A stretch of DNA of 64,000 nt from Pseudomonas asiatica (GCF_040214835.1 NZ_CP157874.1:4738501-4802500); one strand, 5' to 3'. Shown: positions 53,206 through 61,819, counted from the first letter of the stretch. The notes: a model not told the origin generated them from the sequence alone. A program made the numbers and translations.

Positions 53206-53320
53206 GCTTGGCGGTCGTTTTGTCGATGTGGATGACGCGCTCGGCTAAGCCGGGCTTGAGGGGAAACCCTATCATCCGGAGCAACGACCCGCCTTTTCCC
53301 TCCACGACAGGTATTGTTCC

Positions 53321-53719
53321 ATGACCGCTACCGAACTGGTAAATGCTTACTACGCCGCCTTCAATGCTGGCGACATGCCGGCCTTTCTCGCCCTGCTCAG
53401 CGAGGATGTGATCCACGACATCAACCAGGGCGAGCGGCAGATGGGCAAGGCCCGGTTTGCAGCGTTCATGGACAAGATGAACCGCTGCTACCGCGAGCGC
53501 CTGGCCGATATCGTGGTGATGCAGAACGCCGACGGCAGCCGCGCGGCGGCGGAGTTCACCGTGCATGGGGAATATCTGGCCGATGACGAAGGGTTGCCGG
53601 CGGCCAACGGGCAGACCTATGTACTGCCGGCGGGGGCGTTTTTCTATATCCATTGCGGGAAGATTGCCCGGGTGACCAACTACTACAACCTCAATGACTG
53701 GGTTGAGCAGGTGGCCTGA
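53321..53719 (+). CDS. SnoaL-like/NTF2-fold protein (ketosteroid isomerase-related), 132 aa
   Basis: A single alpha+beta barrel: LVNAYYAAFNAGDMPAFLALLSEDVIHDINQGERQMGK, then FAAFMDKMNRCYRERLADIVVM and FYIHCGKIARVTNYYNLNDW at the end. Members include isomerase- and hydrolase-like enzymes and binding proteins; no active residues can be assigned. Monocistronic, start ATG 53321. A class A REP unit, split by the IS, begins 22 bases downstream. Confidence 0.82.
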   Translation: MTATELVNAYYAAFNAGDMPAFLALLSEDVIHDINQGERQMGKARFAAFMDKMNRCYRERLADIVVMQNADGSRAAAEFTVHGEYLADDEGLPAANGQTYVLPAGAFFYIHCGKIARVTNYYNLNDWVEQVA

Positions 53720-53740
53720 TTAGAGTGTATTGCCTGTACT

Positions 53741-53773
53741 GGCCTCTTCGCGGGCACGCCCGCTCCCACAGGG
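53741..53773. repeat. Left half of an IS-split class A REP pair
   Basis: GGCCTCTTCGCGGGCACGCC followed by CGCTCCCACAGGG. Its inverted partner lies beyond the IS at 55236. The target duplication GGGA begins in this unit. Confidence 0.93.
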
Positions 53774-53802
53774 ATGGACTGCCCCCGAAAAGTTGGACAG
53801 TT

Positions 53803-54597
53803 TTAGCCCGTGGCCTGAGTCCTGTAGCTGACAGGGCTCAGGCCATTGAGTTTCAGCCTGATGCGGTCATGGTTGTAGTAATGGATGTACTCCTCCAGGC
53901 CCGCCTTCAGCTGTTCGACGCTTTCAAAGCGCTTCAGGTAGAAGAACTCTGACTTCAGTGTGCCGAAGAAGCTTTCCATCGCTGCATTATCCAGACAATT
54001 ACCCTTGCGAGACATGCTCTGCTTCACACCGTGCGCTGCGAGCTTATGGCGGTATTGGGGCTGCTGGTAATGCCATCCCTGGTCTGAGTGGATCACTAGC
54101 TTGGGCTTTTCACCCAACCCATCGAGCGCCTTTTCCAGCATGTTCCCGACCAAGCCATAGGTAGGCCGGCAAGCTGTTTCATAGGCGATGATCTCACCGT
54201 TGTACAAGTCCATCACGGGCGACAGGTAGAGCTTTTGTTGGGCCACTTTGAACTCAGTGACATCGGTCACCCACTTCTGGTTGGGGCGTTGCGCGACGAA
54301 ATTACGCTCCAGCAAATTCATTGCCACCTTGCCGACAATGCCGCGATAGGATCGATACTTCTTCGGGCGTACAACGGACTGCAAACCAAGCTCAGCCATC
54401 AACCGTTCAATGACCTTCTTGTTGACCAAGGTCCCCTGATTCCTGATGGCAAGGGCAATGCGGCGGTAGCCATACAGCCCTTTCTCCTCGTGATAGACAC
54501 GCTGCACCAACTCCTTGAGCGAGGCGTGCCTGTCCGGCTTTTGCTGGCACTTGACCTGGTAATAAAAGGTACTGCGTGCCAACCCCACCATCTGCAA
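53803..54597 (-). CDS. IS3-family transposase OrfB (DDE catalytic part), 264 aa as listed
   Basis: The rve catalytic core contains WVTDVTEFKV (first Asp), VIHSDQGWHYQ (second Asp) and CLDNAAMESFFGTLKSEFF (Glu), completing the DDE triad. The upstream HTH_21 region is present (EEKGLYGYRRIALAIRNQG). The true reading continues upstream in frame (ALIVCKFRHKYPLPDLLQMVGL) and joins OrfA by -1 frameshifting, giving the OrfAB transposase. The TTG at 54597 is only a nominal start. Confidence 0.93.
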   Translation of the reverse strand: MQMVGLARSTFYYQVKCQQKPDRHASLKELVQRVYHEEKGLYGYRRIALAIRNQGTLVNKKVIERLMAELGLQSVVRPKKYRSYRGIVGKVAMNLLERNFVAQRPNQKWVTDVTEFKVAQQKLYLSPVMDLYNGEIIAYETACRPTYGLVGNMLEKALDGLGEKPKLVIHSDQGWHYQQPQYRHKLAAHGVKQSMSRKGNCLDNAAMESFFGTLKSEFFYLKRFESVEQLKAGLEEYIHYYNHDRIRLKLNGLSPVSYRTQATG

Positions 54598-54638
54598 GAG
54601 GTCGGGCAGCGGATATTTATGTCTGAATTTGCAGACGA

Positions 54639-55154
54639 TCAGGGCTTTTTCGTCCGTGTTCGCTCCTTCTCCTCTCGCAGAGCCTTTAACTCCTTTAGGA
54701 CATCATTCTCCATGCGCAGATACTCGAGCTCGCTCAACAACTGCTCACGAGATTTCTCTGCGTCATTGGTGTCTGTCGGCTTGATGGGCTTAATTTTCTT
54801 CGGCACGGCTGATTTTCTTTGTTTGGCGAGAGTGGCTACAGGACTGCCACTGTAGTGCTGCCGCAGCCAAATGCCTATCTGTGAGGACTGTCCAAGGTCA
54901 AAGTGCGCCGCTGTTTGGCGCAGGGACAGGCGATGCTCAAGCATGTACTTGAGCACCCGCCGCTTGAATTCCTCGGTGTAGCGGCGACCATGCGAGCGAG
55001 GGCTGAGGCTGGCATCGACTTGGTAGCCAGCAACCCAGCGCCGAAGCAGGCTGAAATCGATGCCAAAGTGTTGTGCCACCTTGCGAAAGCCCCGGCTGCC
55101 CTCTAGGTAAGCGGTGATAGCCGTGAGCTTGAACTGCTCTGTGTATTTACCCAT
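54639..55154 (-). CDS. IS3-family transposase OrfA (HTH part), 171 aa
   Basis: Starts MGKYTEQFKLTAITAYLEGS with a GGGGGA ribosome site. It has two HTH units (FRKVAQHFGIDFSLLRRWV and LSLRQTAAHFDLGQSSQIGIWLRQHY), the two-domain OrfA of the IS150 group, and a C-terminal leucine-zipper-like coil (QLLSELEYLRMENDVLKELKALREEKE). Just before its stop is ACGAAAAAGCCCTGA, where slippage on AAAAAG would shift into the OrfB frame. It provides end binding and multimerisation. Confidence 0.92.
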   Translation of the reverse strand: MGKYTEQFKLTAITAYLEGSRGFRKVAQHFGIDFSLLRRWVAGYQVDASLSPRSHGRRYTEEFKRRVLKYMLEHRLSLRQTAAHFDLGQSSQIGIWLRQHYSGSPVATLAKQRKSAVPKKIKPIKPTDTNDAEKSREQLLSELEYLRMENDVLKELKALREEKERTRTKKP

Positions 55155-55235
55155 AGATCCCCCAAGGGTTGGATTGGTGTCCAACTTCTTGGGGGCAGTC
55201 CAGGGATCCCACACGACTTGAGAGCAGTGAGGTAC

Positions 55236-55266
55236 ATGTGGGAGCGGGCATGCCCGCGAAGAGGCC
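55236..55266. repeat. Right half of the IS-split class A REP pair
   Basis: TGTGGGAGCGGGCATGCCCGCGAAGAGGCC, inverted relative to the unit at 53741. Removing the IS and one GGGA restores a normal pair with a ~34-bp spacer. Confidence 0.93.
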
Positions 55267-55269
55267 CTG

Positions 55270-55848
55270 TCAGGCAATACGGGTACCAAGCACCTTGAGG
55301 AATGCCGCCAGCCACGCCGGATGCGCCGGCCATGCCGGTGCCGTCACCAGGTTGCCGTCCACATGCGCCTGGTCCACCGCGATATCGATGAATGTCCCGC
55401 CCGCCAAGCGCACTTCCGGGGCGCACGCCGGGTACGCACTGCATTCGCGCCCTTCCAGCACGCCGGCCGCCGCCAGCAACTGGGCACCATGGCATACCGC
55501 CGCGATCGGCTTGCCGGCCTGGTCGAACGCCCGCACCAGCTCCAGCACCCGCTCATCCAGGCGCAGGTACTCCGGTGCACGTCCACCCGGGATCAGCAAC
55601 GCGTCGTAACCCTCGGCACGCACCCGCACGAAATCGTAGTTCAGGGCAAAGTTGTGCCCCGGTTTTTCGCTGTAGGTCTGTTCGCCCTCGAAATCATGAA
55701 TCGCGGTACGCACGGTCTGCCCCGCGACCTTTTCCGGGCATACCGCATGCACCGTGTGCCCGACCATGCTCAGCGCCTGGAACGGCACCATGACTTCGTA
55801 ATCTTCGACGTAGTCGCCGACCAACATGAGAATTTTCTTCGCCGTCAT
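55270..55848 (-). CDS. DJ-1/PfpI family protein, 192 aa
   Basis: A class I glutamine-amidotransferase-like fold with the nucleophile elbow AVCHGAQLL (Cys about 115), preceded by [15 protein letters not shown] and N-terminal [23 protein letters not shown]. Relatives act as chaperones, deglycases or proteases under stress. ATG at 55848 follows GGAG; an upstream in-frame GTG would overlap that ribosome site. It is the last of a set of minus-strand genes after the PLD gene. Confidence 0.88.
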   Translation of the reverse strand: MTAKKILMLVGDYVEDYEVMVPFQALSMVGHTVHAVCPEKVAGQTVRTAIHDFEGEQTYSEKPGHNFALNYDFVRVRAEGYDALLIPGGRAPEYLRLDERVLELVRAFDQAGKPIAAVCHGAQLLAAAGVLEGRECSAYPACAPEVRLAGGTFIDIAVDQAHVDGNLVTAPAWPAHPAWLAAFLKVLGTRIA

Positions 55849-55899
55849 CGCACCCACTCCTTCGATTGCCTTGAGACAGTCACTGCACGATAGCCGGTC

Positions 55900-57057
55900 T
55901 CAGTCGCGACGGTCGAGCAAGTTGACCACCAACCGGTCCAGCCAACCCCACAACCGCTGCTTGAGCCGGCGCCACAGCGGCCGGGCATTCCAGTGGCCCA
56001 GGTCGACCACCTCGCTCAAGGCGAAATCACGCTCGAAACTGGCTTGCACGGCAGCCGTCAGCGGCGGGTCGAGTGCCTCGATATTGGCCTCGAGGTTGAA
56101 GCGCAGGTTCCAGTGATCGAAGTTGCATGAGCCGATACTGACCCAGTCGTCGATCAGCACCATCTTCAGGTGCAGGAAACACGGCTGGTACTCGTAGATG
56201 CGCACCCCGGCGCGCAGCAGACGCGGGTAATAGCGGTGCCCGGCGTAACGTACCGAGGGGTGATCGGTGCGCGGCCCGGTCAGCAGCAGCCGCACATCGA
56301 CCCCCTTGCCGGCAGCCCGGCGCAGCGACCGGCGCACGCTCCAGGTCGGCAGGAAGTAAGGCGTGGCCAGCCACACTCGCTGCTTGCCGCTGTTGATCGC
56401 CCGCACCAGCGAATGCAGGATGTCCTGGTGCTGGCGGGCGTCGGCATAGGCCACCCGGCCCATGCCCTGCCCCTGCGCAGGCACCTTGGGCAGGCGCGGC
56501 AGGCCAAAGCCCTCGGCGGGGCGCCAGGCAGTGCGACGGTTGTTGGCGTGCCACTGGCGGTCGAACAGCAACTGCCAGTCGCTTACCACCGGCCCCTGCA
56601 TCTGCACCATCACCTCGTGCCATTCACTGGTCGCCTCGCCCGGTGTCCAGAACTCGTCGGTGACGCCCGTGCCGCCCACCACTGCCCAGCGCTCGTCCAC
56701 CAGCAGCAACTTGCGGTGATCGCGGTACAGGTTGCGCAGGCCACGCTTCCAGCGCAGGCGGTTGTACCAGCGCAGGTACACACCTGCGTCCAGCAGGCGC
56801 TGACGCAACTGGCTGTTGAAAGCCAGCGAGCCATAGTCGTCGAACAGGCAGCGCACCCGCACGCCACGTCGGGCAGCCTGCTCCAGCGCTTCGACCACCG
56901 CATCCGCGCAGTCACCGGCTTCGACCAGGTACAGCTCCAGGTCGACCTGGAACTCGGCGCGCATGATCGCCAGGAGCATGCGCGGAAAAAACTCGGGGCC
57001 GTCGATCAGCAGTTCGAACTGATTGCCATCCCGCCAGGGAAAGACCGGCCCCGGCAT
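55900..57057 (-). CDS. clsB: Phospholipase D family protein, cardiolipin synthase ClsB-like, 385 aa
   Basis: Two HKD motifs are present: YRDHRKLLLVDERWAVVGGTGVTDEF (~residues 120-145) and LHLKMVLIDDWVSIGSCNFDHWNLRFN (~300-325). There is no N-terminal membrane segment, as in E. coli ClsB, rather than ClsA. It would join phosphatidyl groups, making cardiolipin or a related lipid. The C-terminus is basic/amphipathic (RRLKQRLWGWLDRLVVNLLDRRD), suited to membrane attachment. It begins two bases after the YceI gene stop. Confidence 0.87.
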   Translation of the reverse strand: MPGPVFPWRDGNQFELLIDGPEFFPRMLLAIMRAEFQVDLELYLVEAGDCADAVVEALEQAARRGVRVRCLFDDYGSLAFNSQLRQRLLDAGVYLRWYNRLRWKRGLRNLYRDHRKLLLVDERWAVVGGTGVTDEFWTPGEATSEWHEVMVQMQGPVVSDWQLLFDRQWHANNRRTAWRPAEGFGLPRLPKVPAQGQGMGRVAYADARQHQDILHSLVRAINSGKQRVWLATPYFLPTWSVRRSLRRAAGKGVDVRLLLTGPRTDHPSVRYAGHRYYPRLLRAGVRIYEYQPCFLHLKMVLIDDWVSIGSCNFDHWNLRFNLEANIEALDPPLTAAVQASFERDFALSEVVDLGHWNARPLWRRLKQRLWGWLDRLVVNLLDRRD

Positions 57058-57058
57058 G

Positions 57059-57640
57059 TCAGCGGGCGGTGAAGATCAGCACCGCGCTAACCGGCACCGA
57101 CGGGTTGATGGACTTGAGCCCGGCGAGCTTGCGCAGGCGTTGCAGCCCCGGCAACAGGCCGAAATCCTCGGCGCGCAGCACCAGGGGCTCAAGGGTCACC
57201 ACCTGGAAGCGTCGCTCGTCCAGGCGGGTGGCCAGCAGCAGGGCGTTGTAGCTGTGCGACTGGCCATGCAGGGTCACGGTCAATGGCAGGCGCAATTCGA
57301 TCTGGGCACCGTTGGCCAGGTCGTTGATCGGCCGCAGGTCCAGTTGCGCCTGCACCTTGGCTTCGGCAAAGCGCTCGACCTCGAACAGGTCCTCGCGCAT
57401 GCGTTCATCACGCAGCGGAATACCGCTGCTCACCGAGTCCATCTCGATGCTCAACCCGGCCACACCCTTGCGGTCGACCGTGCCATGCAGCACCAGGAAG
57501 CGGTGCACTTCGGCGGTGTTACCGTTCTTGCCGGTAATGAACGAAAGGCGCGAAGACTCGCCATCGAGGTGCCAGTTGGCATGGGCGGGCAGGCAAAAAG
57601 CCAGCAACAAGGCGGGCAGCAGGCGGGGCAGCTTGAACAT
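57059..57640 (-). CDS. Exported YceI-family lipocalin-like protein, 193 aa
   Basis: Signal peptide LPRLLPALLLAFCLPAHA, then the YceI barrel: NWHLDGESSRLSFITGKNGNTAEVHRF and GLSIEMDSVSSGIPLRDERMREDLFEV. YceI proteins bind isoprenoid or fatty-acyl amphiphiles in the periplasm. One base separates its stop from the ClsB-like start, so both are in one operon. Confidence 0.87.
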   Translation of the reverse strand: MFKLPRLLPALLLAFCLPAHANWHLDGESSRLSFITGKNGNTAEVHRFLVLHGTVDRKGVAGLSIEMDSVSSGIPLRDERMREDLFEVERFAEAKVQAQLDLRPINDLANGAQIELRLPLTVTLHGQSHSYNALLLATRLDERRFQVVTLEPLVLRAEDFGLLPGLQRLRKLAGLKSINPSVPVSAVLIFTAR

Positions 57641-57684
57641 GACAGATCTCGTGAAACCAGGCCGCCAACCTTACCCGCCCGCCT

Positions 57685-57981
57685 TCACGGCAGCAAGCGG
57701 CAGCCCTCGCGCGGGCCTTGCCAGGCGGCCCGATTGCGACGGCCCAGGCCTTCGGCGGTGATCTGCCGCTGTTGGCTGTCTTCCTCCAGCAGGCTCAGCG
57801 GCAGCCATTGCTTCACGTAGCCTTGGCAATGCGCCGGCTCGAACCCCATGACGAAGCGGCACGAGCAATATTCCTTGGCCGAGTAGGCCGAAAGGATACC
57901 GGGGAAGTCCGCCAAGGCCTGGCGCTCGTGCCAGGCCCAGTACACCAGCCCCAGCAACACCACCAGCAGCACCCGCTTCAT
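57685..57981 (-). CDS. Small membrane-anchored Cys-containing protein, 98 aa
   Basis: Residues 1-17 are hydrophobic (MKRVLLVVLLGLVYWAW), a signal anchor or uncleaved signal. Four cysteines are found (C39, C41, C52, C94), with the pair CSC near residue 39 in AKEYCSCRFVMGFEPAHC, a pattern compatible with periplasmic disulfides or metal binding. The start overlaps the stop of the serine hydrolase gene (ATGA), so it is co-translated with it. No family is recognised; it may assist the hydrolase. Confidence 0.75.
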   Translation of the reverse strand: MKRVLLVVLLGLVYWAWHERQALADFPGILSAYSAKEYCSCRFVMGFEPAHCQGYVKQWLPLSLLEEDSQQRQITAEGLGRRNRAAWQGPREGCRLLP

Positions 57982-59060
57982 GCCCCCTCCCCGGCCAGCG
58001 CCGCGAGTATCCGCTTGAGCAGTTCATCGTGCTGGTAGCTGCCGTCGCGGTCATCGGCGTAACGCACGATCACCAGCTTTTGCGCGGGTAGCACGTACAG
58101 CGCCTGGCCCCAGTGGCCAAGGGCTGCGTAGGTGTCTGCGGGTGCACTCGGCCAAGGCCGTGCAGCGCCGGCCAGCGGCTGGTTGAGCCACCAGTGGCCA
58201 CCGGGGTTGGCCTCGCCGGGCAGCGCTTCGGCCGCGGCAAACGGCGTGCGGTTGAAGGCCACCCAGGGCTTGGGCAGCAATTGCCGATCCTGCCAGCGCC
58301 CGTCGCGCTGCATCAGCAGGCCGATGCGCGCCAGGTCGCGAGCGCTGAGGTACAGGTAGGACGAACCCACATAGGTACCTGCGCGGTCACGCTCCCATAC
58401 CGCGCTGTCGATCCCCAACGGAGTGAACAGCGCATGCCAGGGGTAGTCGGGGTACTGACCGGCATCGAGCATGCCGCGCAACGCGGCGGCCAGCAGGTTG
58501 CTGTCGCCACTGGAATAGAGAAACCGCTGGCCCGGGCTGGCCACCGCTTCCCGCGCCGCCGCATAGGCCGCCATGTCCTCGCGGCCACGGGTATACAGCA
58601 TGGCCACCACCGAGGACTTGAGCGGGGCGTATTCGTAGTCTTCCTGCCAGTCCAGGCCGCTGGCCCAATGCAGCAGATCGGCCATGCGCACGCCGGGATG
58701 GGCGTGCATGGCCGGGTAGAAGCGGGTGACCGGGTCCTGCAGCTGGAAGCGGCCTTCGCCCTGGGCTACGCCCAATAGCGTGGCGAGTACGCTCTTGCTG
58801 ATCGACCAGGTCAGGTGGGCGGTGGCGGCGGTGCTGGGGGCGGCGTAGCGTTCGTGGAGGATGCGGCCGTCGCGGATGATCAGCAAGGCGTCGGTGCGGA
58901 TGCCGCTGCGTTCGGGGGTGGTGTGTGCGGGGAAGGCGTAGGCGTCGACGGCTTGCCAGTCGAGGGGGATGTTGTCGATTGGCCAGTCCGGAGTTGGCCA
59001 GACCTCGGCTTTGGCGGTTCCCGTAGCCATGCAAAAAAGCAGCAGCAGACTTTTCAGCAT
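57978..59060 (-). CDS. Exported serine hydrolase, beta-lactamase/class C (AmpC-like) family, 360 aa
   Basis: Signal peptide ending in ATGTAKA. Motif SxxK is TWSISKSVLATLLG (Ser ~88); the YxN motif region is FLYSSGDSNLLAAAL; the third motif region is GHWGQALYVLPAQK. The fold fits esterase/D-aminopeptidase-like members rather than a true beta-lactamase. First gene of the run serine hydrolase, 98-aa protein, YceI, ClsB-like, DJ-1. Substrate unknown. Confidence 0.87.
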   Translation of the reverse strand: MLKSLLLLFCMATGTAKAEVWPTPDWPIDNIPLDWQAVDAYAFPAHTTPERSGIRTDALLIIRDGRILHERYAAPSTAATAHLTWSISKSVLATLLGVAQGEGRFQLQDPVTRFYPAMHAHPGVRMADLLHWASGLDWQEDYEYAPLKSSVVAMLYTRGREDMAAYAAAREAVASPGQRFLYSSGDSNLLAAALRGMLDAGQYPDYPWHALFTPLGIDSAVWERDRAGTYVGSSYLYLSARDLARIGLLMQRDGRWQDRQLLPKPWVAFNRTPFAAAEALPGEANPGGHWWLNQPLAGAARPWPSAPADTYAALGHWGQALYVLPAQKLVIVRYADDRDGSYQHDELLKRILAALAGEGA

Positions 59061-59081
59061 CCCGTTTCAGGCTCGCAATTT

Positions 59082-59193
59082 TGGGGCTGCTGCGCAGCCC
59101 TTTCGCGACACAAGGCCGCTCCCACAGGGAACAGCGCTGCTCTTGCTTTTGTGGGAGCGGCCTTGTGTCGCGAAAGGGCCGCAAAGCGGCCCC
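59082..59193. repeat. REP pair, class B
   Basis: GGGGCTGCTGCGCAGCCCTTTCGCGACACAAGGCCGCTCCCACAGGG and inverted TGTGGGAGCGGCCTTGTGTCGCGAAAGGGCCGCAAAGCGGCCCC. Upstream of the serine hydrolase gene, after the acyl-CoA dehydrogenase-like gene. Confidence 0.92.
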
Positions 59194-59227
59194 AGGATTC
59201 ATCGGATCACACAAGCCTATCAGGCAT

Positions 59228-60115
59228 TCATGACAATCCCGCAGCAGCCCAAGCCTTGTTCAGCCGCTTCTCCCGCGCCGCCGCCGCCAACGCCATCACC
59301 CCCTGGTCACGCTGCCAGATCTGCGCCCACTGCGCCGGCCCCGCCGCCAACGCAGCATCGATCTCCCCTCGCAGCGCCTGGAACTGTGCAAACAATCCCC
59401 CCAGCAACAAATGGCAGCCAACGCTATCGGCGCACTGCCGGCTACCTTCGGCACACCCGGCCAGCAGCCCAAGCAGCTGCAGGCGCAGGGCCTGCGGCCA
59501 GGCGCACTCCTGCCCCACGCCATACAGCCAGGCCGTCAACGCCGTAAGCACATACAAGTCCTCCAGCGAACGGAACGGCTTCACATAGGCATCCCAACCA
59601 TCACCGGCCAGCAACTCGCACGCCGCCTGCTCCAGCACCAGTCGCCCATGGCCCACCTCCGGCATCAGCGGCAGGGTCGGCAGCGCTTCCAGCGTCACAC
59701 CAGGCTCCCCGGGGTAGACCACCGCCAGGTTCAACTGCGGCGCCGCGCCCGTCGCCTCGCAGCGCGCCGCCACCAGCAGCCATTCCGCCTCCAGGCCGGC
59801 AGTGACAAAGTCCTTGCTGCCGGTCAGCCGCAAGCCGTCCAGGCGCGTGCGCATCTCCGCCGGCCGCACGCTGCGCCGCTCGGTGGCGCACAGGGCACCG
59901 AGGCTCGGTGGAGCACTGGGCCACAGCACGCGCAAGGCGGCCTGGTAGCCGACCAGGAAGGCCAGGCCCGGGGTGGCCATCGCGCGCCCGCCGAGCACCG
60001 CCAGTTCGAACGGGGCAACCGGGCCAAGGCGCTCGAGCAGCGCGGCATAGGTTTCGCCCAGGGTGCCCGCCAGCGCTTGGCGAAGCGGGTCGTTGAGTCG
60101 TTGCAACCAGGCCAT
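59228..60115 (-). CDS. Short acyl-CoA dehydrogenase-like protein, 295 aa
   Basis: The central beta domain pattern of acyl-CoA dehydrogenases is visible ([44 protein letters not shown]), but the protein is ~80 residues shorter than usual and lacks a clear catalytic Glu region; the C-terminal helices are atypical. It may be a degenerate or specialised relative acting on an unknown substrate. Monocistronic, minus strand, with olsB starting divergently 160 bp away. Confidence 0.7.
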   Translation of the reverse strand: MAWLQRLNDPLRQALAGTLGETYAALLERLGPVAPFELAVLGGRAMATPGLAFLVGYQAALRVLWPSAPPSLGALCATERRSVRPAEMRTRLDGLRLTGSKDFVTAGLEAEWLLVAARCEATGAAPQLNLAVVYPGEPGVTLEALPTLPLMPEVGHGRLVLEQAACELLAGDGWDAYVKPFRSLEDLYVLTALTAWLYGVGQECAWPQALRLQLLGLLAGCAEGSRQCADSVGCHLLLGGLFAQFQALRGEIDAALAAGPAQWAQIWQRDQGVMALAAAAREKRLNKAWAAAGLS

Positions 60116-60158
60116 CGGTCGGCTCCTTGCTGAAGGGCTTTCAGTTGAGGCTCAGGGG

Positions 60159-60187
60159 GTGTCACGCAAGCATCACCAAAGATTCAC
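60159..60187 (+). promoter_or_regulatory. Candidate Pho box upstream of olsBA
   Basis: Three direct repeats at 11-base intervals: GTGTCAC (60159-60165), GCATCAC (60170-60176) and GATTCAC (60181-60187). Seven-base repeats with four-base spacers are the PhoB box layout. The next stretch (60189-60205) contains TGACACCCC and no typical -35, as in PhoB-activated promoters. Confidence 0.5.
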
Positions 60188-60275
60188 AGGGGTGACACCC
60201 CATCTACCTAGGCTGACTTTGCACAACAAAGCCGACCGGCCGCAACCCTTCATGGCTGGCTTATGGAGACTCGTA

Positions 60276-61031
60276 ATGACTCGGATCGCTCACGCTGGCG
60301 ACAACAGCACCGAACGCCGTCTGCAAGCCGAACGCCTGGTTGGCGCTGCGGCCCTGCAGGAAGCCCAGGCCCTGCGCTACAAAGTGTTCAGCGCCGAATT
60401 CAAGGCCAAGCTCAAAGGAGCCGAGCAAGGCCTGGACATGGACGACTACGACGTGCACTGCCGCCACATTGGCGTACGCGACCTGAGCACTGGCGAGCTG
60501 GTTGCCACCACCCGCCTGCTCGACCATCAGGCCGCCAGCAGCCTGGGCCGCTTCTATAGCGAAGAGGAATTCAGCCTGCACGGCCTGTTGCAGCTGCAGG
60601 GCCCGATCCTGGAACTGGGCCGCACCTGCGTGGCCCCCGATTACCGCAACGGCGGCACCATCGCCGTGCTCTGGGGCGAACTGGCCGAAGTGCTCAACGA
60701 AGGCCGCTACAGCTACCTGATGGGCTGCGCCAGCATCCCCATGCAGGATGGCGGGGTGCAGGCCCACGCGGTAATGCAGCGCCTGCGTGACCGCTACCTG
60801 TGCACCGAGCACCTGCGCGCCGAGCCGAAGAACCCGTTGCCCAACCTGGCCCTGCCGAACAACGTCATCGCCGAAATGCCACCGCTGCTCAAGGCGTACA
60901 TGCGCCTGGGCGCGAAGATCTGCGGCGAGCCGTGCTGGGACGAAGACTTCCAGGTGGCCGACGTGTTCATCCTGCTCAAGCGCGACGAACTGTGCCCACG
61001 CTACGCCCGCCACTTCAAGGCAGCGGTCTGA
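60276..61031 (+). CDS. olsB: L-ornithine N(alpha)-acyltransferase OlsB, 251 aa
   Basis: A GNAT-fold acyltransferase of the OlsB family: [42 protein letters not shown] and [30 protein letters not shown]. It transfers a 3-hydroxyacyl chain from ACP to ornithine, making lyso-ornithine lipid. The ATG at 60276 has GGAG eight bases upstream; the frame extends upstream without support. The stop TGA shares a base with the olsA start (TGATG). Confidence 0.93.
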   Translation: MTRIAHAGDNSTERRLQAERLVGAAALQEAQALRYKVFSAEFKAKLKGAEQGLDMDDYDVHCRHIGVRDLSTGELVATTRLLDHQAASSLGRFYSEEEFSLHGLLQLQGPILELGRTCVAPDYRNGGTIAVLWGELAEVLNEGRYSYLMGCASIPMQDGGVQAHAVMQRLRDRYLCTEHLRAEPKNPLPNLALPNNVIAEMPPLLKAYMRLGAKICGEPCWDEDFQVADVFILLKRDELCPRYARHFKAAV

Positions 61032-61819
61032 TGCCGAAGCTGCGGGTAATGGCCCGCCTGACTCGACTGCTGCTGGTACTGCTGCTGGGCATGCTGATGG
61101 CCAGCGTGATCGCCCTGGGCGAACGCCTGGGGTTCAAGACGCCCATCGAGCGCCGCCAGCGCTGGACCTGCCTGTTCATGAAGCGCCTGGTCGCGGCCCT
61201 GCCCTTCGATGTGCGGGTGGTCGGCGAGCTGCCGCAGCGGCCGATGCTGTGGGTCAGCAACCACGTGTCCTGGACCGATATCCCCCTGCTCGGCATGCTG
61301 CTGCCGCTGTCGTTCCTGTCCAAGGCCGAAGTCCGCCACTGGCCGGTGGCCGGCTGGCTGGCAGAAAAGGCCGGCACCCTGTTCATCCGCCGTGGCGGGG
61401 GCGACAGCCAGCGCCTGCGTGAACAGATCGCCGGGCAGTTGGGCCTTGCCCGGCCGCTGCTGATCTTCCCGGAAGGCACCACCACCAGCGGCCGTACCCT
61501 GCGCACCTTCCATGGCCGCCTGCTGGCAGGCGCCATCGACCGTGGCGTGGCGGTGCAGCCGGTCGCCATCCAGTACCTGCGCGATGGCCAGATCGACCCG
61601 ATTGCACCGTTCATTGGTGACGATGACCTGGTGTCGCACCTGATGCGCCTGTTTGCCCTGCCGCGGGGCGAGGTATGCATTCACCTGCTGCAGCCGATCG
61701 GCAGCGTGGGCAAGGAGCGAGCGGTGCTGGCGTTGCAGGCGCAGCAGGCGATTCACCTGGCGTTGTTCGGGGTTGAAGACGTTGAGCTGGCGCCACGGCG
61801 GCAGGCGCGGGCTGCCTGA
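61031..61819 (+). CDS. olsA: Lyso-ornithine lipid O-acyltransferase OlsA, 262 aa
   Basis: A PlsC-type acyltransferase with NHVSWTD (HX4D), an RRGG region (FIRRGGGDS) and LIFPEGTTTSGRTLR. The N-terminal hydrophobic helix anchors it to the membrane. It adds the second acyl chain to form ornithine lipid, a phosphorus-free membrane lipid. Co-translated with olsB. Confidence 0.93.
   Translation: MPKLRVMARLTRLLLVLLLGMLMASVIALGERLGFKTPIERRQRWTCLFMKRLVAALPFDVRVVGELPQRPMLWVSNHVSWTDIPLLGMLLPLSFLSKAEVRHWPVAGWLAEKAGTLFIRRGGGDSQRLREQIAGQLGLARPLLIFPEGTTTSGRTLRTFHGRLLAGAIDRGVAVQPVAIQYLRDGQIDPIAPFIGDDDLVSHLMRLFALPRGEVCIHLLQPIGSVGKERAVLALQAQQAIHLALFGVEDVELAPRRQARAA

Larger units (their letters stand above)
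53775..55202. mobile_element. Complete IS3-family (IS150-group) insertion sequence, 1428 bp
   Basis: Imperfect 25-bp terminal inverted repeats (53775-53799 and 55178-55202) begin TGGACTGCCCCC and end AAGTTGGACA, with two mismatches; the ends are TG...CA as in IS3 relatives. A 4-bp target duplication GGGA flanks it (53771-53774 and 55203-55206). Two overlapping-in-function frames encode OrfA and OrfB, joined by a probable -1 frameshift on AAAAAG. Both frames are intact, so the element may be active. It is inserted in the spacer of a REP pair. Confidence 0.95.
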
